DNA from: Brevundimonas intermedia
GTDB taxonomy: Bacteria; Pseudomonadota; Alphaproteobacteria; Caulobacterales; Caulobacteraceae
NCBI RefSeq assembly: GCF_004614235.1
Contig: NZ_SPVH01000006.1
Location: 992,001 to 1,056,000, forward strand
Reading direction: 5' to 3'
DNA length: 64,000 nt
The translations under genes were made by a program, and so were the position numbers. The notes beneath the pieces were generated by a model, which saw only the letters and a program-made list of their open reading frames with translations, did not search any database and was not told the DNA's origin. This document shows positions 1 through 8,950 of the stretch, one piece after another (the stretch's first letter is position 1; every line of letters starts with the position of its first letter).

Positions 1-485
1 ATCCCTTCGTCTTCGGACGCGGCGGCGAGGAGCTGGAGGCCATGCGCGCGGCCGGTGTGGCGGTCTTTGTGGTTCCGGGCGTGACGGCGGCCCTGGCCTG
101 TGCGGCCTCGGCGGGGATTCCGCTGACCCATCGCGACCACGCCCAGGCGGTGACCTTCGTGACGGCCCAGGCCAAGCCAGGCGGGATCGACGCTGACTGG
201 TCGCGACTGGCGGGGCCGAACCATACGCTGGCCATCTATATGGGCACGGACCGGGCCGAAGAGACGGCCGCCCGTCTGATGGCCGCCGGGCGGTCTCCCT
301 CGACCCCCGTGGCCGTCGTCGAGAATGGAAGCCGACCGGACGAACGGGTTCTGACCGGGCGACTGGACGGGCTGGGCGCCTTGGTGCGGGGCGCGTCCCT
401 GACCGGTCCCGCCCTGCTGTTCGTCGGCGAGACGGCGGCCTTCTCGGCCGTTCAGATCGATACGCGAGACGAGGTCGCGGCGTGA
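1..485 (+). CDS. cobA/cysG: Uroporphyrinogen-III C-methyltransferase (SUMT), C-terminal part
   Basis: The 5' end lies outside the window; about 160 C-terminal residues are visible, roughly the last 60 percent of a 250-280 residue SUMT. The first visible residues, PFVFGRGGEE, are the conserved SAM-binding motif of the tetrapyrrole methylase fold. The later VVENGSRPDERVLTGRL segment is also typical. The enzyme methylates uroporphyrinogen III at C2 and C7 to give precorrin-2, the siroheme precursor. The next gene begins in a GTGA overlap and sulfite reductase follows, so the likely role is siroheme supply for CysI. Whether the missing N-terminus carries the oxidase/chelatase domain of full CysG cannot be seen. 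Confidence 0.93.
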   Translation, partial: PFVFGRGGEELEAMRAAGVAVFVVPGVTAALACAASAGIPLTHRDHAQAVTFVTAQAKPGGIDADWSRLAGPNHTLAIYMGTDRAEETAARLMAAGRSPSTPVAVVENGSRPDERVLTGRLDGLGALVRGASLTGPALLFVGETAAFSAVQIDTRDEVAA

Positions 486-757
486 AGATCGTGACGGCGA
501 ACCGCCTGTCGGACGGCCGCGTCATTTATGCGGGCGCGGACAACCAGCCGGTGGAGCAACTGGCCCAGGCCTCGGTGCTGGATGAGGCGACGGCCGAGGT
601 CGTGCTGGCCGAGGTCGCCGCGCGACCCGACGTCTTCGTGAACCCCTATCTGGTCGAGGTTCAGGACCACACGCCCTCCGGCCGGGACCGACTGAAGGAA
701 CGGATCCGCGCGACGGGGCCGACCGTGGGCAACAGCCTGGTGCGGGAGCCCGCCTGA
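482..757 (+). CDS. DUF2849 domain protein of the sulfite reduction operon
   Basis: A 91-residue soluble protein, recognised as DUF2849 by its opening KIVTANRLSDGRVIY and by its place between siroheme methyltransferase and sulfite reductase, the usual context of the family in alphaproteobacteria. The GTG start overlaps the upstream stop (GTGA), and its own TGA overlaps the cysI ATG (TGATG), so the three genes are probably translationally coupled. No catalytic motif is visible. A supporting role in sulfite reduction is inferred from context only. Confidence 0.9.
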   Translation: MKIVTANRLSDGRVIYAGADNQPVEQLAQASVLDEATAEVVLAEVAARPDVFVNPYLVEVQDHTPSGRDRLKERIRATGPTVGNSLVREPA

Positions 758-2427
758 TGTATCGCTATGACGAGTTCGACCACGCCCTGGTGCGTGAACG
801 GGTCGAGGAATTCTCGGACCAGGTGGCGCGCCGCGCCTCGGGCGCCCTGACGGAAGACGAGTTCAAGCCGCTGCGGCTGATGAACGGGGTCTATCTGCAA
901 CTGCACGCTTATATGCTGCGGGTCGCCATTCCCTATGGGACGTTCAACAGCCGCCAGATGCGCCGGCTGGCCCATATCGCCCGCACCTATGACAAGGGCT
1001 ACGGCCATTTCACCACGCGGACGAACATCCAGTACAACTGGCCGGCCCTGACCGACCTACCGTCGATCCTGAGCGATCTGGCCGAGGTCGAGATGCACGC
1101 CATCCAGACGTCGGGGAACTGCATCCGCAACACCACGACCGACGTCTTCGCCGGCGCTGCCGACGACGAGATCGAGGATCCGCGTCCCTGGTGCGAGATC
1201 ATCCGCCAGTGGTCCACCATCCACCCCGAGTTCTCCTTTCTGCCGCGCAAGTTCAAGATCGCGGTGATCGGCGCCGAGAAGGACCGGGCGGCGATCCGCA
1301 CCCATGATGTGGGGCTTCAGATCGTGCGCGGCGCGGACGGAGGAACCGCTTTCCGCGTCTTCGTCGGCGGCGGGCAGGGCCGTCTGCCCCATATCGGCCA
1401 GGAGATCGCATCCAGAGTCCCGGCGGCGGACCTGCTGGCCTATCTGACCGCCATCCTGCGGGCCTGGAACCTGCTGGGGCGGCGCGATAACATCCACAAG
1501 GCGCGGATCAAGATCCTGGTCGCCTCGGTCGGGCTGGAGGCCTTCCGCGAGGAGGTGGACAAGCACTACGCCACGCTGCGCCACGAGGATCTGCGCATCC
1601 CCGAGGACGAGGCGGCGCGGATCCAGGCCTATTTCGCGCCTCCGCCGTTCGAGGCCCTGCCCAAGGCCAGCGCGCCGTTCGACCGCGCCCTGCTGGCCGA
1701 CCCCGATTTCGCCCGGTTCGCGCGCAACAATGTGCGGCGGCATCGCCAGTCAGGCTATGCCTCGGTGGTCGTCTCTTTGAAGCCGGTCGGCGGCGTGCCC
1801 GGCGACATCACGGCGGATCAGATGGACGCGGTGGCGGACCTGGCCGAACGCTATTCCTTCGATGAGCTGCGCGCCGCCTATGAGCAGAATCTGGTCCTGC
1901 CGCATGTGAAGCTGGACGAGGTGCCGGCGCTGTGGCGGGCGCTGCACGAGGTGGGCCTGGCGACAGCCAACGCCGACTTGGCGACCGACGTCATCGCCTG
2001 TCCGGGACTGGACTATTGCAGCCTGGCCAACGCCCGGTCGATCCCGGTGGCCCAGGCCCTGTCGAAGCGGCTGGCCGACATGGACTATCAGGAGAAGCTG
2101 GGGCCGGTCCGCATCAATATGAGCGGCTGTATCAACGCCTGCGGCCACCACCATGTCGGCCACATCGGCGTGCTGGGCGTCGATCGCAAGGGCGAGGAAT
2201 ACTACCAGATCACCGTCGGTGGTTCGCCCGACGAACAGGCGGCCTTGGGCGACATCGTGGGCAAGAGCCTGCCGGCGGACGAGGTCGTGCCCGCGATCCA
2301 GCGCACCCTGGACCGCTATCTTGAAATCCGCACGGACGGCGAGCGGTTCATCGACACGGTGCGCCGTGTCGGTCCCGATCCCTTCCGCGACGCCATCTAT
2401 GAGACGCTCGATGCTGCAAACGCTTGA
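757..2427 (+). CDS. cysI: Assimilatory sulfite reductase hemoprotein
   Basis: A 556-residue nitrite/sulfite reductase that reduces sulfite to sulfide with six electrons at a siroheme-[4Fe-4S] centre. The cluster ligands are visible as C-x5-C (residues 415 and 421, in ACPGLDYCSL) and C-x3-C (458 and 462, in MSGCINACGHHH). The siroheme-binding TTRTNIQYNW and SGNCIRNTT segments lie near residues 87-130. Length and motif order match the ferredoxin or CysJ-coupled hemoprotein of alphaproteobacteria. No flavoprotein cysJ is adjacent, so the electron donor is not encoded next to it. The ATG overlaps the stop of the DUF2849 gene. Confidence 0.96.
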   Translation: MYRYDEFDHALVRERVEEFSDQVARRASGALTEDEFKPLRLMNGVYLQLHAYMLRVAIPYGTFNSRQMRRLAHIARTYDKGYGHFTTRTNIQYNWPALTDLPSILSDLAEVEMHAIQTSGNCIRNTTTDVFAGAADDEIEDPRPWCEIIRQWSTIHPEFSFLPRKFKIAVIGAEKDRAAIRTHDVGLQIVRGADGGTAFRVFVGGGQGRLPHIGQEIASRVPAADLLAYLTAILRAWNLLGRRDNIHKARIKILVASVGLEAFREEVDKHYATLRHEDLRIPEDEAARIQAYFAPPPFEALPKASAPFDRALLADPDFARFARNNVRRHRQSGYASVVVSLKPVGGVPGDITADQMDAVADLAERYSFDELRAAYEQNLVLPHVKLDEVPALWRALHEVGLATANADLATDVIACPGLDYCSLANARSIPVAQALSKRLADMDYQEKLGPVRINMSGCINACGHHHVGHIGVLGVDRKGEEYYQITVGGSPDEQAALGDIVGKSLPADEVVPAIQRTLDRYLEIRTDGERFIDTVRRVGPDPFRDAIYETLDAANA

Positions 2428-3490
2428 GGGGGGCCAGAACGGACCGCGGCTGTCGGTCACCACGCCGCTGGAGGAGGTCGAGGCGGCCGCTGCCGTGACC
2501 GACGTCCTGGTGTTGGATTTCGACGCCTTTCGCGACGGGCGCGGCTTCTCGCTGGCGGCGGTGCTGCGTGAGCGGGGCTATGCCGGGCGGCTGATCGCGG
2601 CGGGCAAGGTGCTGCCGGACCAGGCGCGGCACCTGCGCCGCTCGGGCTTCGACGCGGTCGAACTGGCGCCGGGCGCTGACACGACGGCCTGGGACCGGAT
2701 GGATCAGGCGTTCAGCGCATCCTATCAGCCCGCCGTCGATCCCGCGCCGACCATCTGGCAGCGGCGGCGTGCGGCGTCCAACGACCGCGATCTGGATGCG
2801 CTGGCGGATCGGCTGAACCGCGAGACGGCGGGAAAGGACGCGTCCGAGATCGTGAAGGCGGCGCTGGACCCGGCGTTGGGTCTGCGGGTCGGCGCCATCT
2901 CGTCCTTTGGGGCTGAGTCCGCGGCTTTGCTGGACATCATCGCCAGTGAGAACAGGGACGTGCCGGTGGTCTTCCTGGAGACCGGCCAGCATTTCCTGCA
3001 GACCCTGTCCTATCGTACCCAACTGACCAAGGCCCTGGGCCTGACCGACGTGCGGCTGGTCACGCCGGATGCGAGCGAGAAGGCGACGCTGGATGCCCGC
3101 GACGACCTTTGGAAAACGAACGCCGACGCCTGCTGCGACTTGCGGAAGGTGCGGCCCCTGGCGCGGGCGACGGCCGGGTTCAACGCCCTGATCACCGGGC
3201 GCAAACGTTATCAGGCGTCGACACGGGCCAAGCTAAAGCCGTTCGAGGTGCTGGACGGGGTTCTGCGGATCAACCCGCTGGCGAACTGGGACGCCGACGA
3301 CGTCGAGGCCTGGCTGGACGAGAACGACCTGCCGCGTCACCCGCTGGTTGAGCAGGGCTATCGCTCCATCGGCTGCTGGCCTTGCACGCGGGCGGTTCAG
3401 GACGGTGAAGATACGCGCGCCGGGCGATGGTCGGGGATGGACAAGGTCGAGTGCGGCATCCACCTAGGCAGGCGTCAGGTCGCGGCCTGA
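2411..3490 (+). CDS. cysH: DUF934-CysH fusion: adenylyl-sulfate (APS) reductase
   Basis: A 359-residue fusion. Residues about 29-110 match DUF934 (VLDFDAFRDGRGFSLA, LPDQARHLRRSGFDAVEL), which in many proteobacteria is a separate small protein encoded before cysH. Residues about 130-355 are a PAPS/APS reductase with the SSFGAESA P-loop-like motif. The CC pair (241-242) and CxxC pair (322 and 325) are the [4Fe-4S] ligands of the APS-using subtype, and Cys348 in VECGIHL is the catalytic thiol. The ATG lies inside the 3' end of cysI, a 17-nt overlap. It makes sulfite for CysI. Confidence 0.92.
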   Translation: MLQTLEGGQNGPRLSVTTPLEEVEAAAAVTDVLVLDFDAFRDGRGFSLAAVLRERGYAGRLIAAGKVLPDQARHLRRSGFDAVELAPGADTTAWDRMDQAFSASYQPAVDPAPTIWQRRRAASNDRDLDALADRLNRETAGKDASEIVKAALDPALGLRVGAISSFGAESAALLDIIASENRDVPVVFLETGQHFLQTLSYRTQLTKALGLTDVRLVTPDASEKATLDARDDLWKTNADACCDLRKVRPLARATAGFNALITGRKRYQASTRAKLKPFEVLDGVLRINPLANWDADDVEAWLDENDLPRHPLVEQGYRSIGCWPCTRAVQDGEDTRAGRWSGMDKVECGIHLGRRQVAA

Positions 3491-3525
3491 TCTCCTGTCG
3501 TTCGACCTCGCCTGAAAGCTGAAAC

Positions 3526-4524
3526 GTGTCCGTTACCAAGTCCGTCATCGACCTGATCGGCAATACGCCGCTGGTGCGCCTGAACCGTCTGTCCGACGCG
3601 ACGGGCTGCGAAATTCTGGGCAAGGCGGAGTTCATGAACCCCGGCGGCTCGATCAAGGACCGCGCCGCCCTGTCGATCGTCCAGGGCGCGCGGGCGTCCG
3701 GCGCGTTGAAGCCGGGCGGGACCATCGTCGAGGGCACGGCGGGCAACACCGGCATCGGCCTGGCCCTGGTCGGCGCGGCCCTGGGGCATCCCGTGGTCAT
3801 CGTCATTCCACGCACCCAGTCGGAAGAGAAGAAGTCGGCCATCCGGTCGCTGGGCGCGCGCCTGGTCGAGGTGGATGCCGCCCCTTTCTCCAGCCCCAAC
3901 CATTTCGTCCATTATTCCGGGCGTCTGGCGTCTGAGCTGAACGACAGCGAAGAGGCCGGCGCGGTCTGGGCCAATCAGTTCGACAATACCGCCAACCGCG
4001 ACGCCCACTACACGACGACTGGTCCGGAGATCTGGGAGCAGACGGGCGGCAAGATCGACGCCTTCGTCTCGGCCGTGGGGTCGGGCGGCACCATCTCAGG
4101 GGTCTCCGCCTATTTGCGTGAACGCAAGCCCGAGGTGAAGATCGCCCTGGCCGACCCGGCGGGCGCGGCCATGTTCAGCTGGTTCACCAAGGGCGAGATG
4201 AAGGGCGAGGGCTCGTCCATCACCGAAGGCATCGGTGTGGCGCGGATCACCGGCAATCTTGAGGGCTTCAAGCCAGACCACGCCTATCGGATTGAGGATG
4301 CGGAATTCCTGCCGATCCTGTTCGACCTGGTGAAACATGAGGGCCTGTCGCTGGGCGGATCGGCGGGGGTCAACATCGCCGGCGCCGTGCGGTTGGCGCG
4401 CGAGATCGGGCCGGGCAAGACCATCGTGACCTGCCTGTGCGATCCGGGCTCGCGCTATGCGTCCAAGCTGTTCAACCCGGACTTCCTGCGGTCGAAGGGA
4501 CTGCCGGAACCGGACTGGGCGTAA
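3526..4524 (+). CDS. cysK: Cysteine synthase A (O-acetylserine sulfhydrylase)
   Basis: A 332-residue PLP enzyme that makes cysteine from O-acetylserine and sulfide, the last step of the pathway encoded upstream. IGNTPLVRLN opens the fold. Lys44 in NPGGSIKDRA is the Schiff-base lysine, EGTAGNTGIGLA is the substrate loop (TAGNTG in place of the usual TSGNTG), and GSGGTISGV binds the PLP phosphate. The likely start is GTG at 3526, 35 nt after cysH, with only a weak purine-rich stretch before it. A dispersed repeat follows the stop. A cystathionine beta-synthase-like activity cannot be excluded from sequence alone. Confidence 0.94.
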   Translation: MSVTKSVIDLIGNTPLVRLNRLSDATGCEILGKAEFMNPGGSIKDRAALSIVQGARASGALKPGGTIVEGTAGNTGIGLALVGAALGHPVVIVIPRTQSEEKKSAIRSLGARLVEVDAAPFSSPNHFVHYSGRLASELNDSEEAGAVWANQFDNTANRDAHYTTTGPEIWEQTGGKIDAFVSAVGSGGTISGVSAYLRERKPEVKIALADPAGAAMFSWFTKGEMKGEGSSITEGIGVARITGNLEGFKPDHAYRIEDAEFLPILFDLVKHEGLSLGGSAGVNIAGAVRLAREIGPGKTIVTCLCDPGSRYASKLFNPDFLRSKGLPEPDWA

Positions 4525-4533
4525 ACGTGTCGT

Positions 4534-4680
4534 GTCCTCCCCATGAAATGGGGAGGGGGACCGCGAAGCGGTGGAGGGGCTCTTGAAGTCCCACAGGCAT
4601 TTGCGATGCAGTGCAGAACCCCTCCGTCACGGCGCTGAAGAAGCGCCGCGCCACCTCTCCGCAAAGCGGGGAGGAGACAG
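4534..4680 (+). repeat. Dispersed intergenic inverted repeat, family A, copy 1
   Basis: An element of about 147 bp with TCCTCCCC and GGGGAGGA ends. It holds a CCGCGAAGCGG core, CTCTTGAAGTCCCACAGGC and GGCGCTGAAGAAGCGCCGCG. The same modules in the same order occur at 19135-19285. It lies between the convergent 3' ends of cysK and the DUF885 gene. It has no coding capacity of its own and is best read as a MITE-like or BIME-like intergenic element. Confidence 0.8.
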
Positions 4681-4686
4681 GTTTGG

Positions 4687-6474
4687 CTACTTCGCCTTCT
4701 GCTCCGCGATCCAGGCATCCATGCGCTGGTCCAGCAGGGCCAGCGGCAGCGGTCCTTCCGTCAGAAGCGCGTCGTGGAAGGTGCGCACGTTGAACTTCGG
4801 CCCCGGCTCCCGCTCGGCCCGCGCGCGGATTTCGCGCAGGCGGATCTCGCCGATCTTATAGGCCGTGGCCTGGCCCGGCCAGCCGATGTAGCGCTGAAGC
4901 TCGGTCTCGATATTGTGGGGCGCCAAGGCCGAGTTGTCGCGGAAACAGGCGCGGGCCTGTTCCTCGCTCCAGCCCATCCAGTGCAGGCCGGTGTCGGCCA
5001 CCAGACGACAGGCCCGCCACATCTCGTAGGACAGGCGGCCGAACCTTTCGTAGGGCGTGCGATAAAAGCCCATCTCCTCGCCCAGATATTCGGCGTAAAG
5101 GCCCCAGCCCTCGGTGAAGGCGCTGACATTGGCCTGGCGCCGGAAATAGGGTTGGCCCTTGGCCTCCAGCTGGAGGGCGATCTGGATGTGGTGGCCGGGG
5201 ACGGCCTCGTGCAGGGTCAGGGCGGGCAGCTCGTAAAGCGGGCGTTGGTCCAGCTTGGACGTGTTGACGATGTAATGGGCGGCGACGCCGTTCTGCATCG
5301 AGCCGCCGTTGTAGCGGCCGGTGGTGTAGTTTTCCTCGATCTGCGGCGGGACCGGCTGCACGTCATAGGGCAGGCGGGGCAGGGTGGCGAACAGGGCCGG
5401 CAGGCCGCCGTCTGCGCGCTTGGCCATCTCCGACGCCTTCTCGATCAGGGCCTCGCGCGTGGAGGCGTAGAACTGGGGATCAGTGCGCAGGAAGGCCAGG
5501 AAGCCGGCGAAGTCGCCGGTCCAGCCGGCGGCCTTCATCTCCACATCCATCCGGGCGCGGATGCGGGCGACTTCGGACAGGCCGATCTGGTGGATCTGGT
5601 CCGGCGTCAGGTCGGTGGTGGTGTGGCCCCGCACCAGATAGGCGTAGATGTCCTTGCCGCCCGGACGGTTGCCTATGCCGGGTTCGACCGGCGCCTTGGG
5701 CAGATAGTCGGTCTCAAGGAAGGTCAGCCAGGCCTGGCGGGCCGGGACGATGATGGTGGCGACCGCCGATGCGGCGTCCGCCGTCAGCCGGTCCTTGTCG
5801 GCCTGGGGCACGGTGGCGGGCAGGGTGCTCAACGGCTTGAGCAAGGGCTCGGCGTCGGGCGTGATCGCCACGTCGTTGCGCGCGTTGGCCAGGGCGCTTT
5901 CTGTGACGGAACGGGCCTGGACCAAGCCGGTCTCCAGGCCGCGCCGGGCGTTTTCGGTCGTCTGGGCGTAGATGTTTCCGAAGCCCTCGATCCGCCTGAT
6001 ATAGGCCTCGGCTTCAGCGATGGAGTTCAGACGCGTGCTTCCACCGATGTAGAGCGCCCAGGTTCCGGGGCCGCCCTCGCTGTCGAACGCCAGACGCGAG
6101 GTGTCGTAGTCCAGCCCCTCCAGGCTGCGGTTCAGGGTGTAGAGCAGGAAGGCGTGGTTGATGCTACCGGCGTGGGAAAGACTTGCCGGGTCGATGGCCT
6201 TCAGCCGGGCGACGAAAGCCTCCAACGGCGCGCGCTGGGCCAGTTCGAACGCGCGCGAGAGGTCGGGAAGACGGCCCATGGCCTCGACGTCGCCTTCGCC
6301 GCTGGCGGACAGAGGGTCGACCGCCTTCAGATAGGTTTCATAATCGGCGATCAGGGCGTTCAGCGCCGCGTCCGCCGGTGTGGCCGCGACGGCGGCGGGC
6401 GGCGTCTGAGCGACCGCGACCAGCGGCGACGTGCTCGCGAGCACGGCCGTGACGGCCAAATGGGAAAACTTCAT
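4687..6474 (-). CDS. Secreted DUF885 family (putative metallopeptidase) protein
   Basis: About 595 residues. An N-terminal signal peptide (FSHLAVTAVLASTSPLVAVAQ) sends it to the periplasm. The DUF885 signature is LHEAVPGHHIQIALQ near residue 420, a HExxxHH arrangement that can bind zinc, followed by an AFTEGWGLYAEYLGEEMG segment with further acidic ligands. The family is annotated as peptidase-like but substrates are mostly unknown. ATG at 6474 is preferred over GTG at 6477 because AGGAGG lies six bases before it. It is convergent with cysK and has no obvious operon partner. Confidence 0.87.
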   Translation of the reverse strand: MKFSHLAVTAVLASTSPLVAVAQTPPAAVAATPADAALNALIADYETYLKAVDPLSASGEGDVEAMGRLPDLSRAFELAQRAPLEAFVARLKAIDPASLSHAGSINHAFLLYTLNRSLEGLDYDTSRLAFDSEGGPGTWALYIGGSTRLNSIAEAEAYIRRIEGFGNIYAQTTENARRGLETGLVQARSVTESALANARNDVAITPDAEPLLKPLSTLPATVPQADKDRLTADAASAVATIIVPARQAWLTFLETDYLPKAPVEPGIGNRPGGKDIYAYLVRGHTTTDLTPDQIHQIGLSEVARIRARMDVEMKAAGWTGDFAGFLAFLRTDPQFYASTREALIEKASEMAKRADGGLPALFATLPRLPYDVQPVPPQIEENYTTGRYNGGSMQNGVAAHYIVNTSKLDQRPLYELPALTLHEAVPGHHIQIALQLEAKGQPYFRRQANVSAFTEGWGLYAEYLGEEMGFYRTPYERFGRLSYEMWRACRLVADTGLHWMGWSEEQARACFRDNSALAPHNIETELQRYIGWPGQATAYKIGEIRLREIRARAEREPGPKFNVRTFHDALLTEGPLPLALLDQRMDAWIAEQKAK

Positions 6475-6522
6475 CACGCCCCTCCTCTTAGGGGGGCACG
6501 CAAGCCGAGCGTGACCGGTGCG

Positions 6523-7026
6523 TCAACCGCAGACGATGAAGAACTGCTCGATTCCCGCCTTGGCGGCCGGGTGTGCGGCGTAGATGTGGCGCTCATCGTC
6601 AGACCAGGACGCGATCCAGCCCAAGCGGCGGAAACGCTGGAAGACCGGATCCTTGCTCTTGGCCAGGGCGGTCAGCAGTTCGCCGTCATGCACGCCCGCC
6701 GGTTCCGAGGCGGCGGGATAGCGTTCGGTGTCGCCGCCCGATTCGAGATGGATTTCGCGGCCGGGCTTTTCGCTGGCCGCCGTCAGCTCCAGCGCGCCGG
6801 AGCCGGCCTTGCAACGCAGGTGCAGTTTGACCTCGTCGCTGTTGGCGACGCCGTAGGCCAGGATCGCCTCCGGCCCATCGCGGTTCAGGAACCAGTCGTA
6901 GCCGGGCATGGGCGCCGGCGCCGGACCCGGCGCCGCTACATTTGCGGTCGGGGCGGGCGCGTTGGTGGCGCAGCCTGCCAGGGCGGACAGGGCGATCAGG
7001 GGCAGGATCAGGCGAGACAGACGCAT
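6523..7026 (-). CDS. Small putative lipoprotein, paralogue of the next gene
   Basis: 167 residues with a lipoprotein signal: MRLSRLILPLIALSALAGC, lipobox LAGC, then a Pro/Ala-rich linker. The mature domain shares a pattern with the gene at 7035-7463: a W-rich start, then LRCKAGSGALELT here against LQCQPGSGAVSVA there. The two are probably tandem duplicates. The frame stays open upstream, but the ATG at 7026 gives a clean signal peptide and the upstream extension is Arg-rich shadow. No function is recognised; a secreted or outer-membrane-anchored protein is inferred. Confidence 0.78.
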   Translation of the reverse strand: MRLSRLILPLIALSALAGCATNAPAPTANVAAPGPAPAPMPGYDWFLNRDGPEAILAYGVANSDEVKLHLRCKAGSGALELTAASEKPGREIHLESGGDTERYPAASEPAGVHDGELLTALAKSKDPVFQRFRRLGWIASWSDDERHIYAAHPAAKAGIEQFFIVCG

Positions 7027-7034
7027 GGGCTTTC

Positions 7035-7463
7035 CTATCCGGCGCAGCGGTCGGCGAAGCGACGAAGCTTGGCCAGATGGGGGCGTTCGACCGTGATCGT
7101 GTCGGCGGCGTCGCCGACGGCGACGGTCATGCGGCCGGACGCGACGAAGGCGGAAAAGGCGGGGTGATCCACCGGGATCGCGGTCTCCAGCTTGCCGCCG
7201 CGACCGACGCGGGCCTCGCTGGTGGCGGTCATGCCGCCGGCGGTGATGCGGGCGAAACCGGCCGTCGCATCGTCGCCATAGACCGCGACCGAAACGGCCC
7301 CCGAACCCGGTTGGCATTGCAGGGTGGCGCGCAGATTGGCGGTGTCGGGAACTTCGTTGGCCAGGACCAACGGCCCGTCGCCTTCGTACAGACTCCAGGT
7401 CCAGCCGGCCGTCGGCGCGGCCTGCATGGCGACCGCCATCACGGCGGAAAGAATAAGCATCAT
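7035..7463 (-). CDS. Small secreted protein, paralogue of the downstream lipoprotein
   Basis: About 142 residues with a signal peptide (MLILSAVMAVAMQAAPTAG) but no lipobox cysteine. Conserved features shared with the gene at 6523-7026 are the early W-W pair, the LQCQPGSGAVSV core and a cysteine near the C-terminus, which could form a disulfide with the LQC cysteine. The likely start is one of two adjacent ATGs at 7463 and 7460. The 8-nt gap to the next gene suggests co-transcription. Function unknown. Confidence 0.75.
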   Translation of the reverse strand: MMLILSAVMAVAMQAAPTAGWTWSLYEGDGPLVLANEVPDTANLRATLQCQPGSGAVSVAVYGDDATAGFARITAGGMTATSEARVGRGGKLETAIPVDHPAFSAFVASGRMTVAVGDAADTITVERPHLAKLRRFADRCAG

Positions 7464-7594
7464 GTGTCGGCCCCCGCCGACAACGCGCATCGCCGCGTCG
7501 CCCCCAATGTCGTCAGACCCGGCCGTAACCGCAATAGACCAGACCGCCGCATCAAGGCTGAACGCGGTTATCCGTCAACGGTTCACGGCGGCGA

Positions 7595-8317
7595 TCAGAA
7601 CGGGCTGAAACGCTCGACCAGAGCCTGGGCGGCCGGTGCGCCTTGGACGCGGCTGATGTCGCCGCGACCGCCGTAGGAGATGCGGGCTTCGGCGATCTGG
7701 GTGTGGTTGATGGCGTTGGCGGACGAAATGTCCTCGGGCCGCACGATGCCGGCGACAGTCAGTTCGCGGACCTCGCGGTTGGTGCGCACTTCCTGCCGAC
7801 CCTGGATGACCAGATTGCCGTTGGCCAGAACGTCGGTGACGACGGCGGCGATGGTCAGGGAGACTTTCTCGGCGCGCGTGACCGAGCCGTTGCCTGCCGA
7901 CTTCAGATCGCCTTCCATCCCGACCATGGCCGACGGGTCGAATCCGCCGGGGAAGGCGCGGCCCAGGCTGCTTTCCAGGCCGAACAGGTTGTTGACGCCG
8001 CCGCTGATCTCGTTCGAGCGCGACCGCTGGGTCGAGTTCTGGGTCTGGGCGCGGTCGTCGATGTCGATCTTGACCGTCAGGATGTCGCCGATGTGGCGCG
8101 CGCGCTGGTCGCCGAAGAAGGTGCGGGCGCCGGTGCGCCACAGGCTGTTGGCGCTGGCGGGGGCGGTGTCGCGCGCCGGCAGATAGGTCTGCTGCGCCGG
8201 AATAAGCGCGGCGGGATAGCCGATGGGGGCCAGTTCGGGACCGCGCACCGTCTCGGCGACAGTCGAGCAGGCGGCCAGCGGGGCCAGGACGGCGAGGATC
8301 AGGATGGTCTTACGCAT
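7595..8317 (-). CDS. flgH: Flagellar L-ring lipoprotein
   Basis: 240 residues. MRKTILILAVLAPLAAC is a lipoprotein signal with lipobox LAAC, as expected of FlgH, which forms the outer-membrane L-ring around the rod. Family motifs visible include SLWRTGARTFFGDQRARHIGDILTV near residues 59-84 and VLANGNLVIQGRQEV, ELTVAGIVRPEDIS and RISYGGRGDIS toward the C-terminus. It is the last gene of flgF-flgG-flgA-flgH, 12 nt after flgA, and depends on the sigma-54 promoter before flgF. Confidence 0.96.
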   Translation of the reverse strand: MRKTILILAVLAPLAACSTVAETVRGPELAPIGYPAALIPAQQTYLPARDTAPASANSLWRTGARTFFGDQRARHIGDILTVKIDIDDRAQTQNSTQRSRSNEISGGVNNLFGLESSLGRAFPGGFDPSAMVGMEGDLKSAGNGSVTRAEKVSLTIAAVVTDVLANGNLVIQGRQEVRTNREVRELTVAGIVRPEDISSANAINHTQIAEARISYGGRGDISRVQGAPAAQALVERFSPF

Positions 8318-8329
8318 GACGAGGATTCC

Positions 8330-8947
8330 CTAGCGGGCGGCGAACTGTTGGGGATTGGCGCGGGCGCTGTCGGCGCCGGGGCCGGCGATGGCCTGGCCGG
8401 GACCGGAGGCGACCGCATCGATGACGCGGTTGGAGGTGGTGTTCATGATGGCGACGGGTTCGCCCAGACCGGCGCTGCGCATCGCCTTGCCCATGACGGC
8501 CAGGTTTACGCCCCCGACCTGATAGGTGACGCGGACCATGTCGTTGCGGGCGATGACCTGCGATGCGGCGCCGGGGCGATAGGCGGCGCGGGCGATAGGC
8601 TGGCCGGCGGATTGAGCCGCAGGCTGGAACGCCGCGTCCGACGTCGTCTGGACCGGGCCGGTTGCGCGACGCACGGCGACGCGGCGCAGACCGTTGGGAT
8701 TGCTCCAGTCGAGGCCGGCCTGGCGGGCCAGGGCCTGAAGCTGGCCGGCTTCCAGCACGACCGAGGGGCCGACGCGCTCGGCGACGGCGACATTGGCGGC
8801 GGCGCCCGCGCCTTCGAACAGGTCGCCCAGGGTGACCCGGCCGTCGTCATCGACGGGATTGGCGCGCAGGACGACGGGGCCGGCGAATGCAGCGCTGGCT
8901 GTGGCGCTGACGGCGGCGGCGAGCAGAAGGGAACGGATCAGGATCAT
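8330..8947 (-). CDS. flgA: Flagellar P-ring assembly chaperone FlgA
   Basis: 205 residues with a Sec signal peptide (ILIRSLLLAAAVSATASAAFA). FlgA is the periplasmic chaperone for P-ring polymerisation. The SAF-type C-terminal region is visible: RNDMVRVTYQVGGVNLAVMGKAM, then GEPVAIMNTTSNRVIDAVASG. It starts 3 nt after flgG ends and ends 12 nt before flgH, so it is a middle gene of the operon. The N-terminal half is shorter and more divergent than enteric FlgA, as is usual in Caulobacterales. Confidence 0.93.
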   Translation of the reverse strand: MILIRSLLLAAAVSATASAAFAGPVVLRANPVDDDGRVTLGDLFEGAGAAANVAVAERVGPSVVLEAGQLQALARQAGLDWSNPNGLRRVAVRRATGPVQTTSDAAFQPAAQSAGQPIARAAYRPGAASQVIARNDMVRVTYQVGGVNLAVMGKAMRSAGLGEPVAIMNTTSNRVIDAVASGPGQAIAGPGADSARANPQQFAAR

Positions 8948-8950
8948 GGT

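Noticed and set aside
4774..7167. A 797-codon open frame on plus
   Set aside because: It is antisense to the DUF885 gene and the small lipoprotein gene, whose frames have signal peptides and family motifs. The translation is Gly/Gln/Arg-rich, as expected of a GC-rich shadow frame.
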